Numbered from the stretch's first letter, positions 47,026 through 60,011 are shown. The stretch: DNA of 64,000 nt from Botrytis cinerea B05.10 (GCF_000143535.2 NC_037323.1:310001-374000); one strand, 5' to 3'. Notes: generated by a model not told the origin, from the sequence alone. Numbers and translations are program-made.

Positions 47026-47679
47026 ATGTCCGAACATCGGGGAAAATACACTTACGGTTATACATCCGATAGACAAGCTAGGAGGAATTCCGCGGACAAG
47101 ATCAGCAAGTCAAGGGGAGCAAGAAGAGACCATGGTAGCTCAAGTCGACGTGAGGAGGCAGGCTCTAGCTCGAGCCAAGCAGAGACTGGAGCATATAACG
47201 CAGACTACACCGACGAAACCCAACAGTTTCATTCACCGCCTCAAACTTCCTATGCTCCAAGTGAGTATGATTTACCAGCTCCTACCACATGTGGTTTAGA
47301 AAAGCGCATAAATGGACAACCAGTTTTGGACACAAGAACCAACACATGGGAGAAATGTGGAAATCCTCTCGATTCCGGCCTGGCCTGGTGTCGCACTTGC
47401 AAACCCATATTATCTTGTAACGCTAAGGGCTGTACAGAAAGAGGTCAAGAAGAATATCCAGGCGCAGGATTTTCTTGCAACTGGCACAATGGATTCCACA
47501 GATCATACGAAGTTGTGCAGCGTGAGAGAGCCGAGAGAGAGGCTGCTGCGGCAGCAGCAGCAGCATCAGCCCCTCAAGTTATAGCAGAAACTGAGAAAGA
47601 GAGAGAGGAAAGAGAGGCACGACAAATGGCAGAATTAGAGATATATCAGCAAAATCTGGATAACATGTGGAGAAGGTGA
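47026..47679 (+). CDS. Orphan Cys/His-rich protein
   Basis: I do not recognise this single-exon 217-residue protein. Residues 1-85 are Ser/Arg/Glu-rich and look disordered. A central module has Cys at 89, 111, 122, 125, 131, 136 and 151 and His at 154 and 158. It contains WEKCGNPLDSGLAWCRTCK and a GCTERGQEEYPGAGFSCNWH segment, which could bind zinc. An alanine run (173-180) and an E/R-rich helix (186-217) close it. The Cys/His spacing does not match a standard RING, C2H2 or PHD finger that I know. The C-rich, ordered middle and clean ATG context support a real gene, perhaps limited to Botrytis and relatives. Confidence 0.75.
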   Translation: MSEHRGKYTYGYTSDRQARRNSADKISKSRGARRDHGSSSRREEAGSSSSQAETGAYNADYTDETQQFHSPPQTSYAPSEYDLPAPTTCGLEKRINGQPVLDTRTNTWEKCGNPLDSGLAWCRTCKPILSCNAKGCTERGQEEYPGAGFSCNWHNGFHRSYEVVQRERAEREAAAAAAAASAPQVIAETEKEREEREARQMAELEIYQQNLDNMWRR

Positions 47680-47898
47680 TACTGTGGAGGTGTTTAAACT
47701 AGGCCGAAGATAGCTAATATCTTCCATGTACATTATTAGTCCGTTGCTTTACCAAATAAAAAGAAATCGTTGCTTTTATGAAGTGCTACCTCTATTTCTC
47801 CCTTTGAACAACACTCTGTCGGATCACTCGACCCCAGAAGCCACTCTCTTCCTTCAAACCCGTCTCCTAACCCCCTTCTCAACCCCCATTCTTCTCAG

Positions 47899-49682
47899 TC
47901 AAACCACCGGGATCTTCACCTTAAACACTAATGCCTGGTTATCAAGATCATACCTACTCCCATCACTATACGCGAACTTTCCTCCCTCCAAATACCCATC
48001 CTGCGTGATAAAATCGTTATCACTCAGACTAAAAATATACTATATCAATCCTTCATTAGCAAATTTCTCTTTGTCCCTTTCCCAAGAACGAAGAACTTAC
48101 CCATTCCCCATCCGCGCCCTCCTTCCCATCAACAGGCACCACAGCAATACTCTCCCACTTCTCGTTCAACAATCCTCTATTCGTGTCCCCCCCATTATGC
48201 ACTCCAAACCTCTCCAACTCCTCATTATCATTAATATCTAACCATCCACAATACGTCGCCGTCTTAATCCCACTCCCTAGAGCCCCCTTCGAGCTCGCAA
48301 TCGCACAACTAGCACAATCATATTTCGTCCCCTTGATATCGGTCGCATTACTAATATCGAAAATATCTATCTGTCTATATATACTCTCCGTGCTGTCCTG
48401 TCCATTCCCTGACCCCGAATCTCTAGCCAGAATCAAGAACTGTCCATTAGGCAAGGCATGAATTTCAGACTGCGCAGCTGTCTTTGGATTCTTGCTAGCG
48501 CTAGCCGTTGGATCTGTCCAGAGAGGAAGAGGAACCACATATTCACTCAAATATAATGGGTTTCCCGGGTCTGAAATATCGTATGAGAGAAAACGGGTAT
48601 AGCGTTCTGTCTGGGACTTCAGACCTCCTTCTTGATTATTTGCTGCTTGGAGAAGTGTGTAGAGAGTTTTTCCATCGGAGGATATACTGAGACCTTCAAA
48701 TCCATGGTTATTATCTCTACCAGTAGGATTATCGGCAGGTGAGACGTCATCGCCAGAACCTTGATCAGAGTAGTAGTAGGGAGAGTCAGCGGAGAAAGAT
48801 TCGCTGCCATTACGCATGGGAATGAAGGCATCTGGTGGTCGGATGGCGGCGACCATTGTACCGGTGGAGTTAAAGTGGTAGATATAAGGGCCCTGATGGA
48901 TAGTCAGACAAAGTGAAACATTAGGAGACTGAGGAAACATACATATTCATCACTAACCCACCAGCCACCAGCTCCATCCAACACCAACCCCTCAGAATCA
49001 ATCGATACTCTCTTCCCTCCCGTCCCGCTTCCCCCGAATCCATCACCCGTATACGTCGCCACGGGCAAATCGGGAAACCCCGCATAGCTCAAATGACCCG
49101 ATCCGTCCGCGTCCAGTCCTGTCGTTGGCGTCCCATCCGGCCCATAAAACAGAACCGTGTCATTATATACGAACCACAAATTATTTCCCGAAGGATTTTT
49201 CACAGTCGCATTAGACGCTGGTGTGAAGATGATATCAAATTTATGAACCCGTGCTTGAAAGTTTAGGGTGCCTTCTGTATTCCTGTTATGTCTATTAGTA
49301 CTCTCAACTTACTTTCTTGCCTGAACACTCTAAGGAATTTAGTCGTGGACTTCCGAACAGATAGATAAGTGGTAGACCAAGGGCAAAAAGAGAACTGAAA
49401 TGCAACAAACCATCCCCTATCCGGTAAGGCCCACAGAACTCCAGTGTAACTTCCATTATCTAGCTTCTCCCAATTCTTTCTATCCATCGCAATTGCACTC
49501 CCAATTCCACCAATTGTGTCCCCGAATTTATCACGTGCGGTACCTGGAATATATCCATAGCCTCCTAGTGCCTGATATGTATATGTTTTTCCATTACATG
49601 CAGTTTGATTGACGTATGAATCACTTTGAGCTGTTGCCAGCCCAAAGAGAGAGGCTACTGGGAGGAACTTTCTTAAAGACAT
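47899..49682 (-). CDS. Secreted esterase-like protein of phytase family
   Basis: Four exons in coding order (49411-49682, 48943-49282, 48101-48892, 47899-48039) give 514 residues. A signal peptide (MSLRKFLPVASLFGLATAQ) precedes a beta-propeller-like region with GGIGSAIAMD, LWALPDRGW, DSEGLVLDGAGGWWVSDEYGPYIY across a junction, NHGFEGLSISSDG and EIHALPNGQFLILARDSG. These match the esterase-like domain of the phytase family found in secreted fungal proteins. Intron 1 uses an unusual GTTTGT donor. The last junction takes the AG ending at 48040 because the nearer AG would put a stop in frame, and it yields FSLSDNDFITQDGY. A start three bases further up would be GTG, so the ATG at 49682 is used. 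Several N-glycosylation sites are present. Substrate is unknown. Confidence 0.87.
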
Positions 49683-50701
49683 CACTAATGACTAGAAAAC
49701 TTATCAACAGTGGCAAGGTAAACAAGAAAAGAAGTAAAGGTACACAAGAACACTGTAAACATCGCGGGGTAACATGGAGAACATATATTCCCTTGCTCCG
49801 GGTGAAGCGGGTGCTAATATACACGACATATTTTGGCAATCAAAGGATCCGTATTGCCACCGAAAAACTAACCAATAAATGATGCTACGTGCCTGAAGTT
49901 GAAGATGCGGAAGCTTCCTAGCTTTCGTACCCCAGGTACAATTCTCAATAGTGTTGCAGTGAAGGATGAACTAATGACGAAGATTCATGCAAGAAGGGAA
50001 GGTCACCATGACTTATGGTTAAATGCATGCACGTTGTAGCATTGAGAGTCTTGATTGGTCGGCTCACTCTGACTGGGATATTTGGCATGGAGTTATCTGT
50101 GCAATGCATGTCAGTATGAAAAGTACCTACCCAATACTTTATGAAGAATTGAATTGTCACATTGAAAATATTCACAATTTCTTGATGCCATATTTATTGT
50201 GATATCTGAAAATGCTTCTGCATTTCTGTCATATGTCGTATCTCATTCCCATTTCATTTCGCCCAATGCCTTAAAAATTGCTCAAACTTCCTCCACCAAC
50301 TGACACATGCACAGTGTGTCTCCTAAATTCAAAGGTATCGAGAAATGAAAAATTGCTTCGCAAATGCCTATTGTGTATCGCCTCACGATGTTCATCGGAG
50401 AATTGAATCTAAACAGAAAATTACTTTTTTAGGTAACAATATCATTCTGATCCTTCGTAGTAACTCCACGTAGGTAGCGACATTGCTCCTAAGTATGTGA
50501 TATCATTGGGCGAAAAAGTGAAAGGAAAAAATCATTATCCAGATCGGACACCAGTTTGTCCTGCTAGATGTATATGGAAGCTGTTTAGAGATCATAAACA
50601 TCCCAACCATCAAGTTTATTGGCATTGTAGTTGATTCGGCGTTTTTGATCTGCGGGTGGGTTTTCCGGCCGTGCATAGTCGATCCGTAGCTCCTCGTCAA
50701 G
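49683..50701. other. Spacer upstream of the phytase-like gene, downstream of CRM1
   Basis: Holds the promoter of the secreted phytase-like gene and the CRM1 3' untranslated region. No gene seen. Confidence 0.6.
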
Positions 50702-53700
50702 TCACAACTCATCTTCATCGTCGAGTTCTGCAGGCTTGATGAGTCCTCCGACCTTGGATAGACGTTCGCGTTCTGCGGCCTTGGCATCTCTTTCAGCCGT
50801 CTCTTTCTCCTCGGCGTACAGCTCGGTATTGTCTCCAGCAAACTCCTTCAATGAGATTAAGAAATCCCGCAAGTTAAGTCTGAATCGATCTGCAGAGTGA
50901 TTCAGAGTGAATAGACCCTCAACGAAGGCTTGAATTTGAGGTCTGAAATAGATTAGTAAGGTATGTTGATAGAGGGAATGGTAATGACTTACGCTTGAAG
51001 GTTAGGGAAGGCATTCTGCAACAAACTAGCCACAAAGTTTGTAAGGAAGTCTTTGTTGCTTGTATTTGGCGGTGCTTGATCCTGAACATAGATAGGCATT
51101 TGGATCTTTGGTGCGGTGCCGTCAGCCGGGTGGACAAAGTAGAACATTCTTGCCAACAAAGTTGCTTGTGACTTGAATCCAGCCTTGTGGTCGGTGTCGG
51201 TGAGCACGAAGAATACATCCTGGAGGATTGGGACGAAGAATTGCTGGAAGAAAGCACTGGAAGTAGCGGGGTCCGTTTCTGCGATGTTGGTGATCAACTC
51301 CAAACACATGTTGAGACCGGCATGTTCGACCTCTCTATTATCGTGCTTGCTAGCCCACATGCAAGAATCGATGACAAATTTGAATTGTCGGTTGTCGAGT
51401 TTGAGGAGTGCGGGGAAGCAGTGAAGATTGATTGCTCGGAGGAGGCTGAAGAATTCAACACGATGTTCTGGGAATTCTGAGAAGTCCTTGTTGATCATTT
51501 CCAAAGTGCATTCGAAAACATTTGACATAATGTTTGGGACTTGGTCTTCCATGAGGCCCTATATTCAATGTTAGTAAGGGCTGGAAGTATCTCCAAGACA
51601 AGGAGGCTAGAACGAGAAGGGTATGCACCACTGAATACTTCGAGCGATATGGGGTCCAACGTACAGAAAGTTTGGTTATGATAACAGACATAACCTTGAG
51701 GACTTCGGCGTCACGTGCACCGGGAACATTGCGGTTGTAATCGATCAGGACTGCTTCAAGAAGGTTTGGAACGATGTTGGTTCGAACCATCTCAAGGTCA
51801 TCAGATTTTTCAACGAATGTTTCAATGAGCTTGAGAATTTCCTTCTTGATAGTTCTTAGTCCTCGGACTCTAGGCATCTTGGTGGCAATTTCACCTATTT
51901 AAAATTAGTATCACAAATCGTAAATGCGTTATGAGAGAACCACTTACCCTCACTTGCGACGGCTTCAGAAATCATGGTGCTGGTAGCCTTGTACATAGAC
52001 AACATATCGAGGTAAATGCGTCCAATTTGAGGATAGAAGTAGCTTCCGATGGAGGAACAAGCAGACACGTTAGTCTTCATGACATTACCAATGACCTTAA
52101 TGGTATCTGCGTCTTGAAGAATCTGAGGGTTAGTGTTTGCTTGGGCAATGATGGCATCCCAAGCAGCGTTTGGATATGACATCAACTCAGCAATGAGTCT
52201 TTCTTGTGAGTTTTTCTGTGGTTGAGCTGCAATCATGTAACCACATGCCTCGTAGAAAGTGTGTACTTGCTGTGGAGATAGGTCGCAAGTAATCTTGCGC
52301 ATGGTTCTGACAATTTCCTCGATGAATGGTTCAGACTCGCCAGGTTGTAGGGCGACAAAATGGCGCTTGCACTGTCTGGCAATCTTGATGAATGTATCAC
52401 AAGCCATGTCCTGAACACCCTCGTGGGACTCGTGCATGAACTCGAATAACTTGTTGACGACGGTCTTCAAGAATTTCCAGTGAGCCTTCAAGAAACGCGG
52501 ATATTGACCAACAATATACATGATGTTACTGGCAACCACGGCTTTGTTGTCCTTTCCTCGTTTCATTTCAGTCAACCCAAGCAAATCCTTGATGACGGTT
52601 ACCAAAAAACGTTTCTCAGTCTCTTCGTTCATTGCAAGGGAGATGGAACCGATAGCCCAGCACAACGTGTTACAGTTGGCCCATGACCATTCGGTACCAT
52701 CAACTTGTCGAGATAGCTTCTCAGTCATGATGTTCTCGGTATCGACTACATCCAAATGGGTAAGATAAACCAAGCACTCTCTGGTTGTCTTGTACAACTG
52801 GATGGTGTCGCTCTCCTTGACGAATTCACGAACGATCTCACCCTCGTCGTTCTCAACAATCAAGACTTCCTCTGGTCTGACCATCTTTTCGATCATGACC
52901 ACTCGCAAGTTCGAAAGTACTTCATTGTACTTGTGCTTTCTGAGAGGATAGTTGGCGAGCAGACTTGGGTTGGGAGCACCGGGACTCGAGATGCCACCGA
53001 CGCCCATTCCGACAAGAGGGTTGACGTCTCCAATGGGTAGTGACTGTTGTTCATCGTACAATTCTTGAACCAGTCTAGTCCAGTATTCTAAGCAAATCTT
53101 GAAGATCTCTCGGTCCTCGATTTGGGAAATTCTGATGAGGTAGAAGTGGCCGTGTGTGAGAAAATCACGGTTTGGTAGGTTCTCTATGAGCTATCGAGAT
53201 AATTAGAATGCGCAAGGAAGACAAAACGAGTAAAAGAAAACTTACAGTAAGATGGGAGGAGAAAAAGTTACACAAGAAAAGGGCCAGATTCTGGATGAAC
53301 TCTTGGTCCTTGGAGTTACTCGAATTATAAGTGCTCTTGAGGTCGAGAGTCAAAGGAATAATCTTGGAAATGGTGGTCAAAACTTCGGTGAACATTTGAA
53401 CCAATTTCTCGTCATAGTTGTTCCCAGTACCAGTTTGGAGTCCTCCAATCTCTGTCAAACACTTCAATGTTACATTTCTGAACTCGGGCATCTCCAAAAA
53501 TCGTTCTCTAAGAGTATCGATAACGGTCGTCTCGAAGATATAGCCAAGCGGAATCCAGTTAAAGAATCGAAGAAGGGTCTCGAGGGTAGCCTTGATCAAA
53601 CTTTCTTGAGTGGCGCTATTCAATACTTCGTTGCAAAGTTGGAAGATGGACGAAAACTCTGCACACATCGTCGTCTTCAAGTTCTTCGTCTTTGCAGAAG

Positions 53701-54457
53701 TCATCTGATCCGCCGAGTAATCGAAAACCTCCTCCGATAACAATCTCAAAATCGACATATTGTTCTCGCATATCGATAAACTTGTGTGGCAGGAGGATAT
53801 GATCTCGTTGATGAAAGTGGGCCAGTTGTGAGGCCATTCTTGTTTCAAGATAGAAACAAGGACGAGATTCAACTTGTTTAAGAGGACTCTTTGAGACCTC
53901 AGAGACTCTTCCGATCCAGAGCATTGTATGATGAACCCAACGACGAAATTTCGGATACCTGGAACAAGTTAGTATGGCGTCCTTCTTTAAGGATAACAAC
54001 AGCATCTATTTACCTTGGCACTGCTCTCTGGGTAGAACCTTCCACCTTGTCATGATGACATGATCTAGTACTTGCAAACCCAAATCTAATAATTTGTCAG
54101 CGAAACAGCATGTAGAGAGCGTCAAGGAACCTTGACCGACATTTGGCTTGCGGATATGAAGACTCTTGTAATATCTTATCAACTAATAACCACGCATCTG
54201 GATCCTCCTTGAACTATATAGTATATCAGTATCAGTATCGATGGCTATATGGAACCAGAGAAGATTTTCGGCGCATGAGGAAGTCGTACCTGGTTCATTG
54301 CAGCCTGAGCGGCTTTTTGCTACGGAATCAACGCGTCAGTAAAGATGTTCCGGTATGAATAGATTGATTTGGATATGTGGTATATACTCACAGCCTCACC
54401 GCGACCTTCATAGAAAGTCTTGACGGTCGCGTCAAGCTCTTCAATGGTGACAGCCAT
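50702..54457 (-). CDS. crm1: Exportin-1 (CRM1)
   Basis: CRM1 carries proteins with leucine-rich export signals, and many RNPs, out of the nucleus with Ran-GTP. Nine exons join to 1077 residues, the family's usual size: 54392-54457, 54290-54319 (30 nt), 54141-54213, 54014-54085, 53246-53958, 51948-53190, 51665-51894, 50993-51558 and 50702-50942. Conserved blocks in order include [80 protein letters not shown] and [20 protein letters not shown], then the HEAT repeats and an acidic DDEDEL end. Thr525 (codon at 52570-52572) occupies the leptomycin-B cysteine position. The donor of exon 3 is GTCGGT, a weak site, but it alone restores the conserved KYLGL. The clustered small exons at the 5' end are typical of ascomycete crm1 genes as I recall them. 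Confidence 0.95.
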
Positions 54458-56142
54458 CTTTGCAGCTTGATCTAGGTACAATGCCCTATCCTGCTTTCAA
54501 TAGATAAGCAATACGCTTTAATATCCTTTTGTGCAGCTTGCGCTGTTACAAGAAACTTTATAAAGGAAGTTGATGGTATGTTTGAAGAAGTTGTTCGAAA
54601 ATGTCAAGTTGAAGATTGTTGGACCCAGCCGCATGTTCAAAGTGCTTTGTGCCCCACTAAGAGGAGGGATTCTCTCAGCGGGCCTTGAATACCGATCGGT
54701 AAACCATCAGGTCAGGTGACTGCACCTAATAAATTATCTCTCGGAAGATGTAGCCGCAGGTGAATGTCCTCCGATGTGTTGTAATTCGAAGCTTCAAGGG
54801 TATTCAATCAAATTCCATTCCATTCATGACCTTATTTAACACCATGTACCGCCGTTCTTTACCTTGTTAGGAACAAATTGATCCACTGTGGATTATGATC
54901 ATTTTATAAGCAGCTACGGCAGAGTCATAGATGGGAAACTGCATATACTCAGCATACCCCTCGATTTTCTTTATGCGTGGTGAATGAGGGAGCTGTATTG
55001 TTAAATCAGCAGCTATTCTGTTCCATTATCATGTATCTCGGTGGTGAATTTTCTATGTTAAGTTTACCTACTCTTCTATTCTCCTGCATGAGATCAGCAT
55101 GTTCCTCGATTCCCTACATTGATGGCGAATGAGAAATTTATATACACTCGATATTCCCCTTAATCCTGCCCGTCTTGGAAGTTCATCTCTTATTTTGCTC
55201 CTTGATCCTCTTATTCTGAAACTAACTAAACCTCTTATTAATATGCCCCTTTAATGTTTATATCAATACTACCTACACCTCACGAACTCGTATATACTCA
55301 GTGGTATAAACTCGCGTACCCCTCATTCTCTTATACAGTACCATTCATTGTCAAGGCCTACGTCATATATCTCGTTTCACTCATATCTATTTATATCTCT
55401 ATCATGATAATATTCATCAGATCAAGCGATGGGACTTCATGAATTAGATTTCATCTTTAGGCATTGATTGCTAGATCTTGTGGCAAGCTGAGGCTTCAGT
55501 ACAATCTTCCAATACCTTCTACTGAGTTGTTTCTAAATTTCCGAACCAACGAATTTGCATTTGTTACACATGAACATGGCATCCAATAGGGTGTCGAGGC
55601 AAGATAAGTTGCTTGTACCAGGGAAGCCTGGGGAGCATAGGAGCCTTTCATTGCAGTTTCTTTACCTTTCAGGTAGGATTTAGGGATAAACAGTACTATA
55701 TCAATCGAATTTCAGAGCAAGTTACCGTTACTTTATGAGCAGTGGACCATAAGAAATGAGAGAGTTAGGTCATTTACAAGCAAACAAAAAATGAAAAAAA
55801 TACAAACATTCCCAAAGAATAAGGAAGTCAAGACTGCAGCTTTAAGTCCACGACTATCACAGTCTCTTTCAACAAGATATATACGTCCACATGAACAAAA
55901 GTTATACTAGAGTCCAATCCCTAAACGATCACAGACCTAAGTGCCAAATAACAAGCAGTATATTGATCCACATGACAATACCTAGGTCTTTCTAGCTTAA
56001 CAAAGGTAAACTCCCCAAGACTAGACCAGCTTCTACACATAGATAATGTCAGTGGAATATAGTCAAAAGCATAGTGACTTGAAGACATCTATCAAAGACA
56101 CATATGGACACACTCTCACCACTCCATACAATCAATCTACAA

Positions 56143-56174
<32 letters not shown>

Positions 56175-56756
56175 CCCAAAGAATCAAAAAATAAAGAGAA
56201 TTGTAAAGAAATTCAATTAATACTCTAATTACATGTACGTTACATGCACCTACCTACCTATTCCATATATACACATATACATACATACCAACCTCTCCAT
56301 CCACCAAAAACCCAACACCACCCTCTCGTCACATCTCTCATCTTCCATTTCTAAAGCAAATAATACCAATCCATCCATCTATCCGTCAAATACTTATCTT
56401 TCTAAAACATCCTTCTCACCTTACTATCAAATTCAAAAGCTTAAAGATATATACGTATAACACTTCTTTCGTTTATTTATTCATATATATACCTAGTTCC
56501 TATATGCATTTATCCGTATTCATCCATTTAATATAACCACCTAGACAATAAATTTTGACCTCTCCAACCTATCTGTATATTCCCATCCCCACCTAAGAGT
56601 GATTTTGAATTCCTCCAAACGATTCCAAACATATCCATGATAATTTTCGAAAAATACTAATATCCGCCCATCATAATATAGAAAGGAGATACCACTCTCA
56701 TTCCATTCCATTCCTGGACACCCCTCTCACCCTTTGTATTTCTCCAAAGAACGCAA
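54458..56756. other. 2.3-kb spacer between CRM1 and the aminotransferase
   Basis: The CRM1 promoter side is at the left; the right part is the aminotransferase 3' flank. It contains a 25-bp poly-C tract and AT-rich, TATA-like low-complexity sequence at about 56.2-56.5 kb. No gene is supported. Confidence 0.55.
56143..56167. repeat. Poly-C tract (25 C)
   Basis: Uninterrupted run of 25 C followed by TCCGTCCCCC. The complementary strand is a long G tract able to form G-quadruplexes. Exact length in an assembly is often unreliable. Confidence 0.8.
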
Positions 56757-58053
56757 TTAAGCCTTCTGATACCCTGCCTCCTTTAATCCTACACCAAGCG
56801 CCTCAATAGCCTTCTCTACATCATCCCTACTCTCATCCATAACACTAACTCCCATATGACCCACTCTAATGTACTTTGCCGCAATCTCTTTATGCAAGCC
56901 TCCAGCAAAAATGACTCCCTTCTTCACCAAATTTGGCAACAACTCTGGGGCTTTAACACCTTCTGGAAGGTAGATAGCAGTCATACCATTTGCCTGATCA
57001 GCAGGATTAGGTGCCAATTGTTTGAGGCCTAGATCCGCGACTGCCTTTTTGATCTTTTGTGATGTAGCTTTGTGTTTAGCGAAACGTTCAGAGAGAGGAA
57101 TAGAGAGAATCTGGGTGAGAGAAGTGTGTAAAGCGTGGATTAATTGAGGAGATGGAGTGGCAAAGTAGGATGGCTTTTTAGCTTCGTAGTTTTGCATAAC
57201 TATTTCCCATTAGCATCCCATCGTACACAAAAGCAATTCAAACGTCAAACTTACTTGGCAACCAATTCTTGAATGAAGCAAAATATGATCCTGGCGGAGT
57301 CTTCCTAGCCTTGAATGTCTCAATCGCTCTACCACTATAGTACGAAATTGAAAGACCAGCTGGACAACCAATCGCTTTCTGACTGGCCGTAATAACAGCA
57401 TCCAAACCCCAACTATCGAATTCAATCTCCTCACATCCCACACTACAGACACCATCTACCACAACCAACGTCTCCGGAGAAACGCGATGAACAAGCTCAC
57501 TCAATTTCTTCAACTCACTCAGAACTCCCGTCGAAGTATCCACATGAGTAACCGTGATCAACTTATATTTCTTCTCCGTCAACGCCTTTTCAATCTCATC
57601 CAATTGAGGTCTCTCTCCAATCTTCGCCTTCAATTGTGTAGGTTTGACGCCATAAGTTTCAAAACAGTCCGCGAACGAATCGGCAAAATAGCCAGTATGG
57701 AGAACCAACACCTCATCACCTGGTTCTGCCAAATTAGCAGCCACGAGATCCCATCCAAGAGTACCGGAACCGGAAATGACGAGCGGTTGGGAAGAGGGAT
57801 CGGTAGCTTGGAAGAGCTTGCGCAGCATAGACAGAGTTTCGCTGAAGACTGCTACAAATGGGGCGCTGACATGACTTTCACTGTTTTGTTTGAGGGCTTG
57901 TCAGTGATCCATTATATTTCGAGCCTCAGCTCAATTTCGTAATGATAATGAACAAGATACATACCTGTAATGGCTCATAGACTGCAGGACAGCATCATCA
58001 AACTCAATTGGGCCCGGAATGAGCAAGGTAGGATGAGCTTGTTGAGACGACAT
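56757..58053 (-). CDS. agx1: Alanine-glyoxylate / serine-pyruvate aminotransferase
   Basis: This PLP enzyme converts alanine and glyoxylate to pyruvate and glycine. Three exons in coding order (57965-58053, 57255-57880, 56757-57199) give 385 residues, which I recall is the length of yeast Agx1. Motifs are LLIPGPIEFDDAVLQSMSHYSESH at the start, SGSGTLGWDLVAANL, THVDTSTGVLSEL, VVDGVCSVGCEEIEFD and TASQKAIGCPAGLS with the PLP lysine at 198, then an IRVGHMG block near the end. The frame is open upstream of the ATG for 55 codons, but the only upstream start there is GTG, so no mitochondrial extension is supported. The C-terminus (YQKA) is not a peroxisomal SKL signal, which suggests a cytosolic enzyme. 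Confidence 0.93.
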
Positions 58054-58938
58054 TTTGAGAATATTTTCTTGAACTTTTGCAGAATTGCTGGAGCTTCTCG
58101 ATGGAGTTGTAGATATCGAATTTGTAGAATTGTCGAGTAGATTGGGATTTATCTGTCGTGCAATAGCAGACAGTCGAGCTTGGGGAGCCACGATTTGAGG
58201 AATGGCGGGGTAAAACACCCGTCTGAAAGCCAGCGTGGAAATCGTTCCGTTCCGTTATGATCCGATTGGACCAATACTTGAAGCTCTATTAGACAAGAAT
58301 GAGGGTTCTGGGTAAGGAAATGCTTGAATCTGGGTGCTACAGTCACTCGGAGTAATGACAATGGGGAATGCCTTGGGGATTTATTTACCAAAAGAGGCGG
58401 TGATGGCCGTCAACTGTTGCATAAATGCTGACAGCTCGTTTCATAACTTCATAAACTGCATAAAAATGCATACTTGGTACTATTTTACTCCGAGGTCGGG
58501 GGTTTCTTCGGGGACTTCCTAGTAGCAACTCTTCCTCAGTTTCCGCAATTCTACTTCAGAACCTCATGATATGTACAGCCATCATACAAGAGAAGAGTGT
58601 TTATTCTGTTTGGCATAATCTTCCCCTTCCAATCCAAAAACATCCATTGCTATCTATGCGCGCTGTGTAGCGTGTGATATATGGATAATACACGATGAAC
58701 TCCTTCCAATGCTTTTTTTCTTTCCACCATACCATACAATACCATGCTATGCTAACCGTAACATTCGTTCTCCCTTCCCTTCCCATTCCATTTCATTCAT
58801 ATCCTTTTCTTCCGCTGTACCACTCTCATCTCCCACTTCTCTTCATACATAATTACAATAGAGTGAAATTTCCCCAACAAGATGTACCATACCCATATAT
58901 ACACCTCATTCGTCCAAACCATGCCTTCTCAGCAACCT
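58054..58938. other. Spacer upstream of the aminotransferase
   Basis: Contains the aminotransferase promoter and the 3' side of the FAM210-type gene. T/C-rich low-complexity sequence (58.7-58.8 kb) is visible. No gene seen. Confidence 0.55.
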
Positions 58939-60011
58939 CTACTTCTTCTTTGTCTGAAAGGCCTTCTTGACCTTCGTCCTAAGAGGTTTCGCCGGTTGAG
59001 CCGCGTGTTTCACCGCTGCGATCTTCTTCGCCTCCTTGGTTGTCCTCTTCCCGATATCCCATCCCCAGCCCCTCAGCGTCCTCACAACCTTAGGGGTCAC
59101 TGCCGCCGTCAACGGCACTCTAATAAAAATAAACGATTTATGAATCGCGTAGGCGAGAGCCAGTTGAGTGCCCAGACTAGCATCTCTTTTGTTGCGCTCT
59201 TCTGCTTCTTCTACGCCCCATCCTGCCATTTCTACTCCATCGCCGAGCTTGTCGGATCCGGTGATATCATGTGAGGTTTTCTGCATGGCGACGCGCCACT
59301 CGTGGAAGGTAGTTTTGACGGAATCGGGGATGATGGATTTGATGGAGGAGGTTATTGTGTGTTCCCATTCACCTGTGATAGTGTGTTAGCCAGCTGCTGG
59401 TTTGGGCTTTAGAAAATGTAAGCCAGAGGATAGACCTCTTTCTAAATTATCCATTCATGGGAAACAGAATCAAACTCTCGCGCATATACAATTCCCGATA
59501 TAATCCCCAAACTCAATTCGATAGGAAGAAAGACAATCTGCTTACCAATTCTATCCGTTCCCAGCGTTCTGACCAACAAATAGCAGAATGGAAAATCCGC
59601 CGCAGATAAAAAGATATAAACTCCCACCACACTCCACCCATATTCTCTACTCAATTTCTTCATTCTCCCTGATAAAGTAGTTTCGTCCACCAAGTTTTCG
59701 GGCTTTGCCTCTCCATTCCTCCTCGGCCTTGAATTGTGAAAATATCTATTTGTTCTTGTGCGAAGACGTTGGAACAATGTTTCCGAAGACGGTCTCGGAT
59801 TCGAGGAGAATGTAAAATTGGTAGTCTGCGGACGAGATTTTGAGCGGAGAGAATGCGTAGGAGTAGAAGTAGATGTGCTTATAGGTCGCTGTGGCAGCTT
59901 GCGCAAAATAGCTGATCTTGTGGAAGTCGTATTTTGAATCGTAGTTCGAGAAGCTGTGATGAACTGGCGCATTCCCCCAGCCCCCAATCCTGATATCGTT
60001 GCGCGGAACAT
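58939..60011 (-). CDS. Mitochondrial FAM210/DUF1279 membrane protein
   Basis: Two exons in coding order (59546-60011, 58939-59372) give 299 residues. The first 90 are rich in Arg, Ser and Thr and nearly free of acidic residues, as expected for a mitochondrial presequence. The DUF1279 core follows: RMKKLSREYGWSVVGVYIFL, a membrane segment with ADFPFCYLLVRTLGTDRIG, then, after the intron, a hydrophilic stretch and a second segment (ALAYAIHKSFIFIRVPLTAAVTP). A Lys-rich tail ends the protein. Family members (animal FAM210A/B, yeast Nat2) are mitochondrial membrane proteins of unclear function. The retained-intron frame at 59442 is not used, because splicing restores GEWEH in phase. Confidence 0.87.

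Noticed and set aside
57931..58218. N-terminal mitochondrial extension of the aminotransferase
   Set aside because: The frame is open, but its upstream first codon is GTG and no in-frame ATG lies before 58053.
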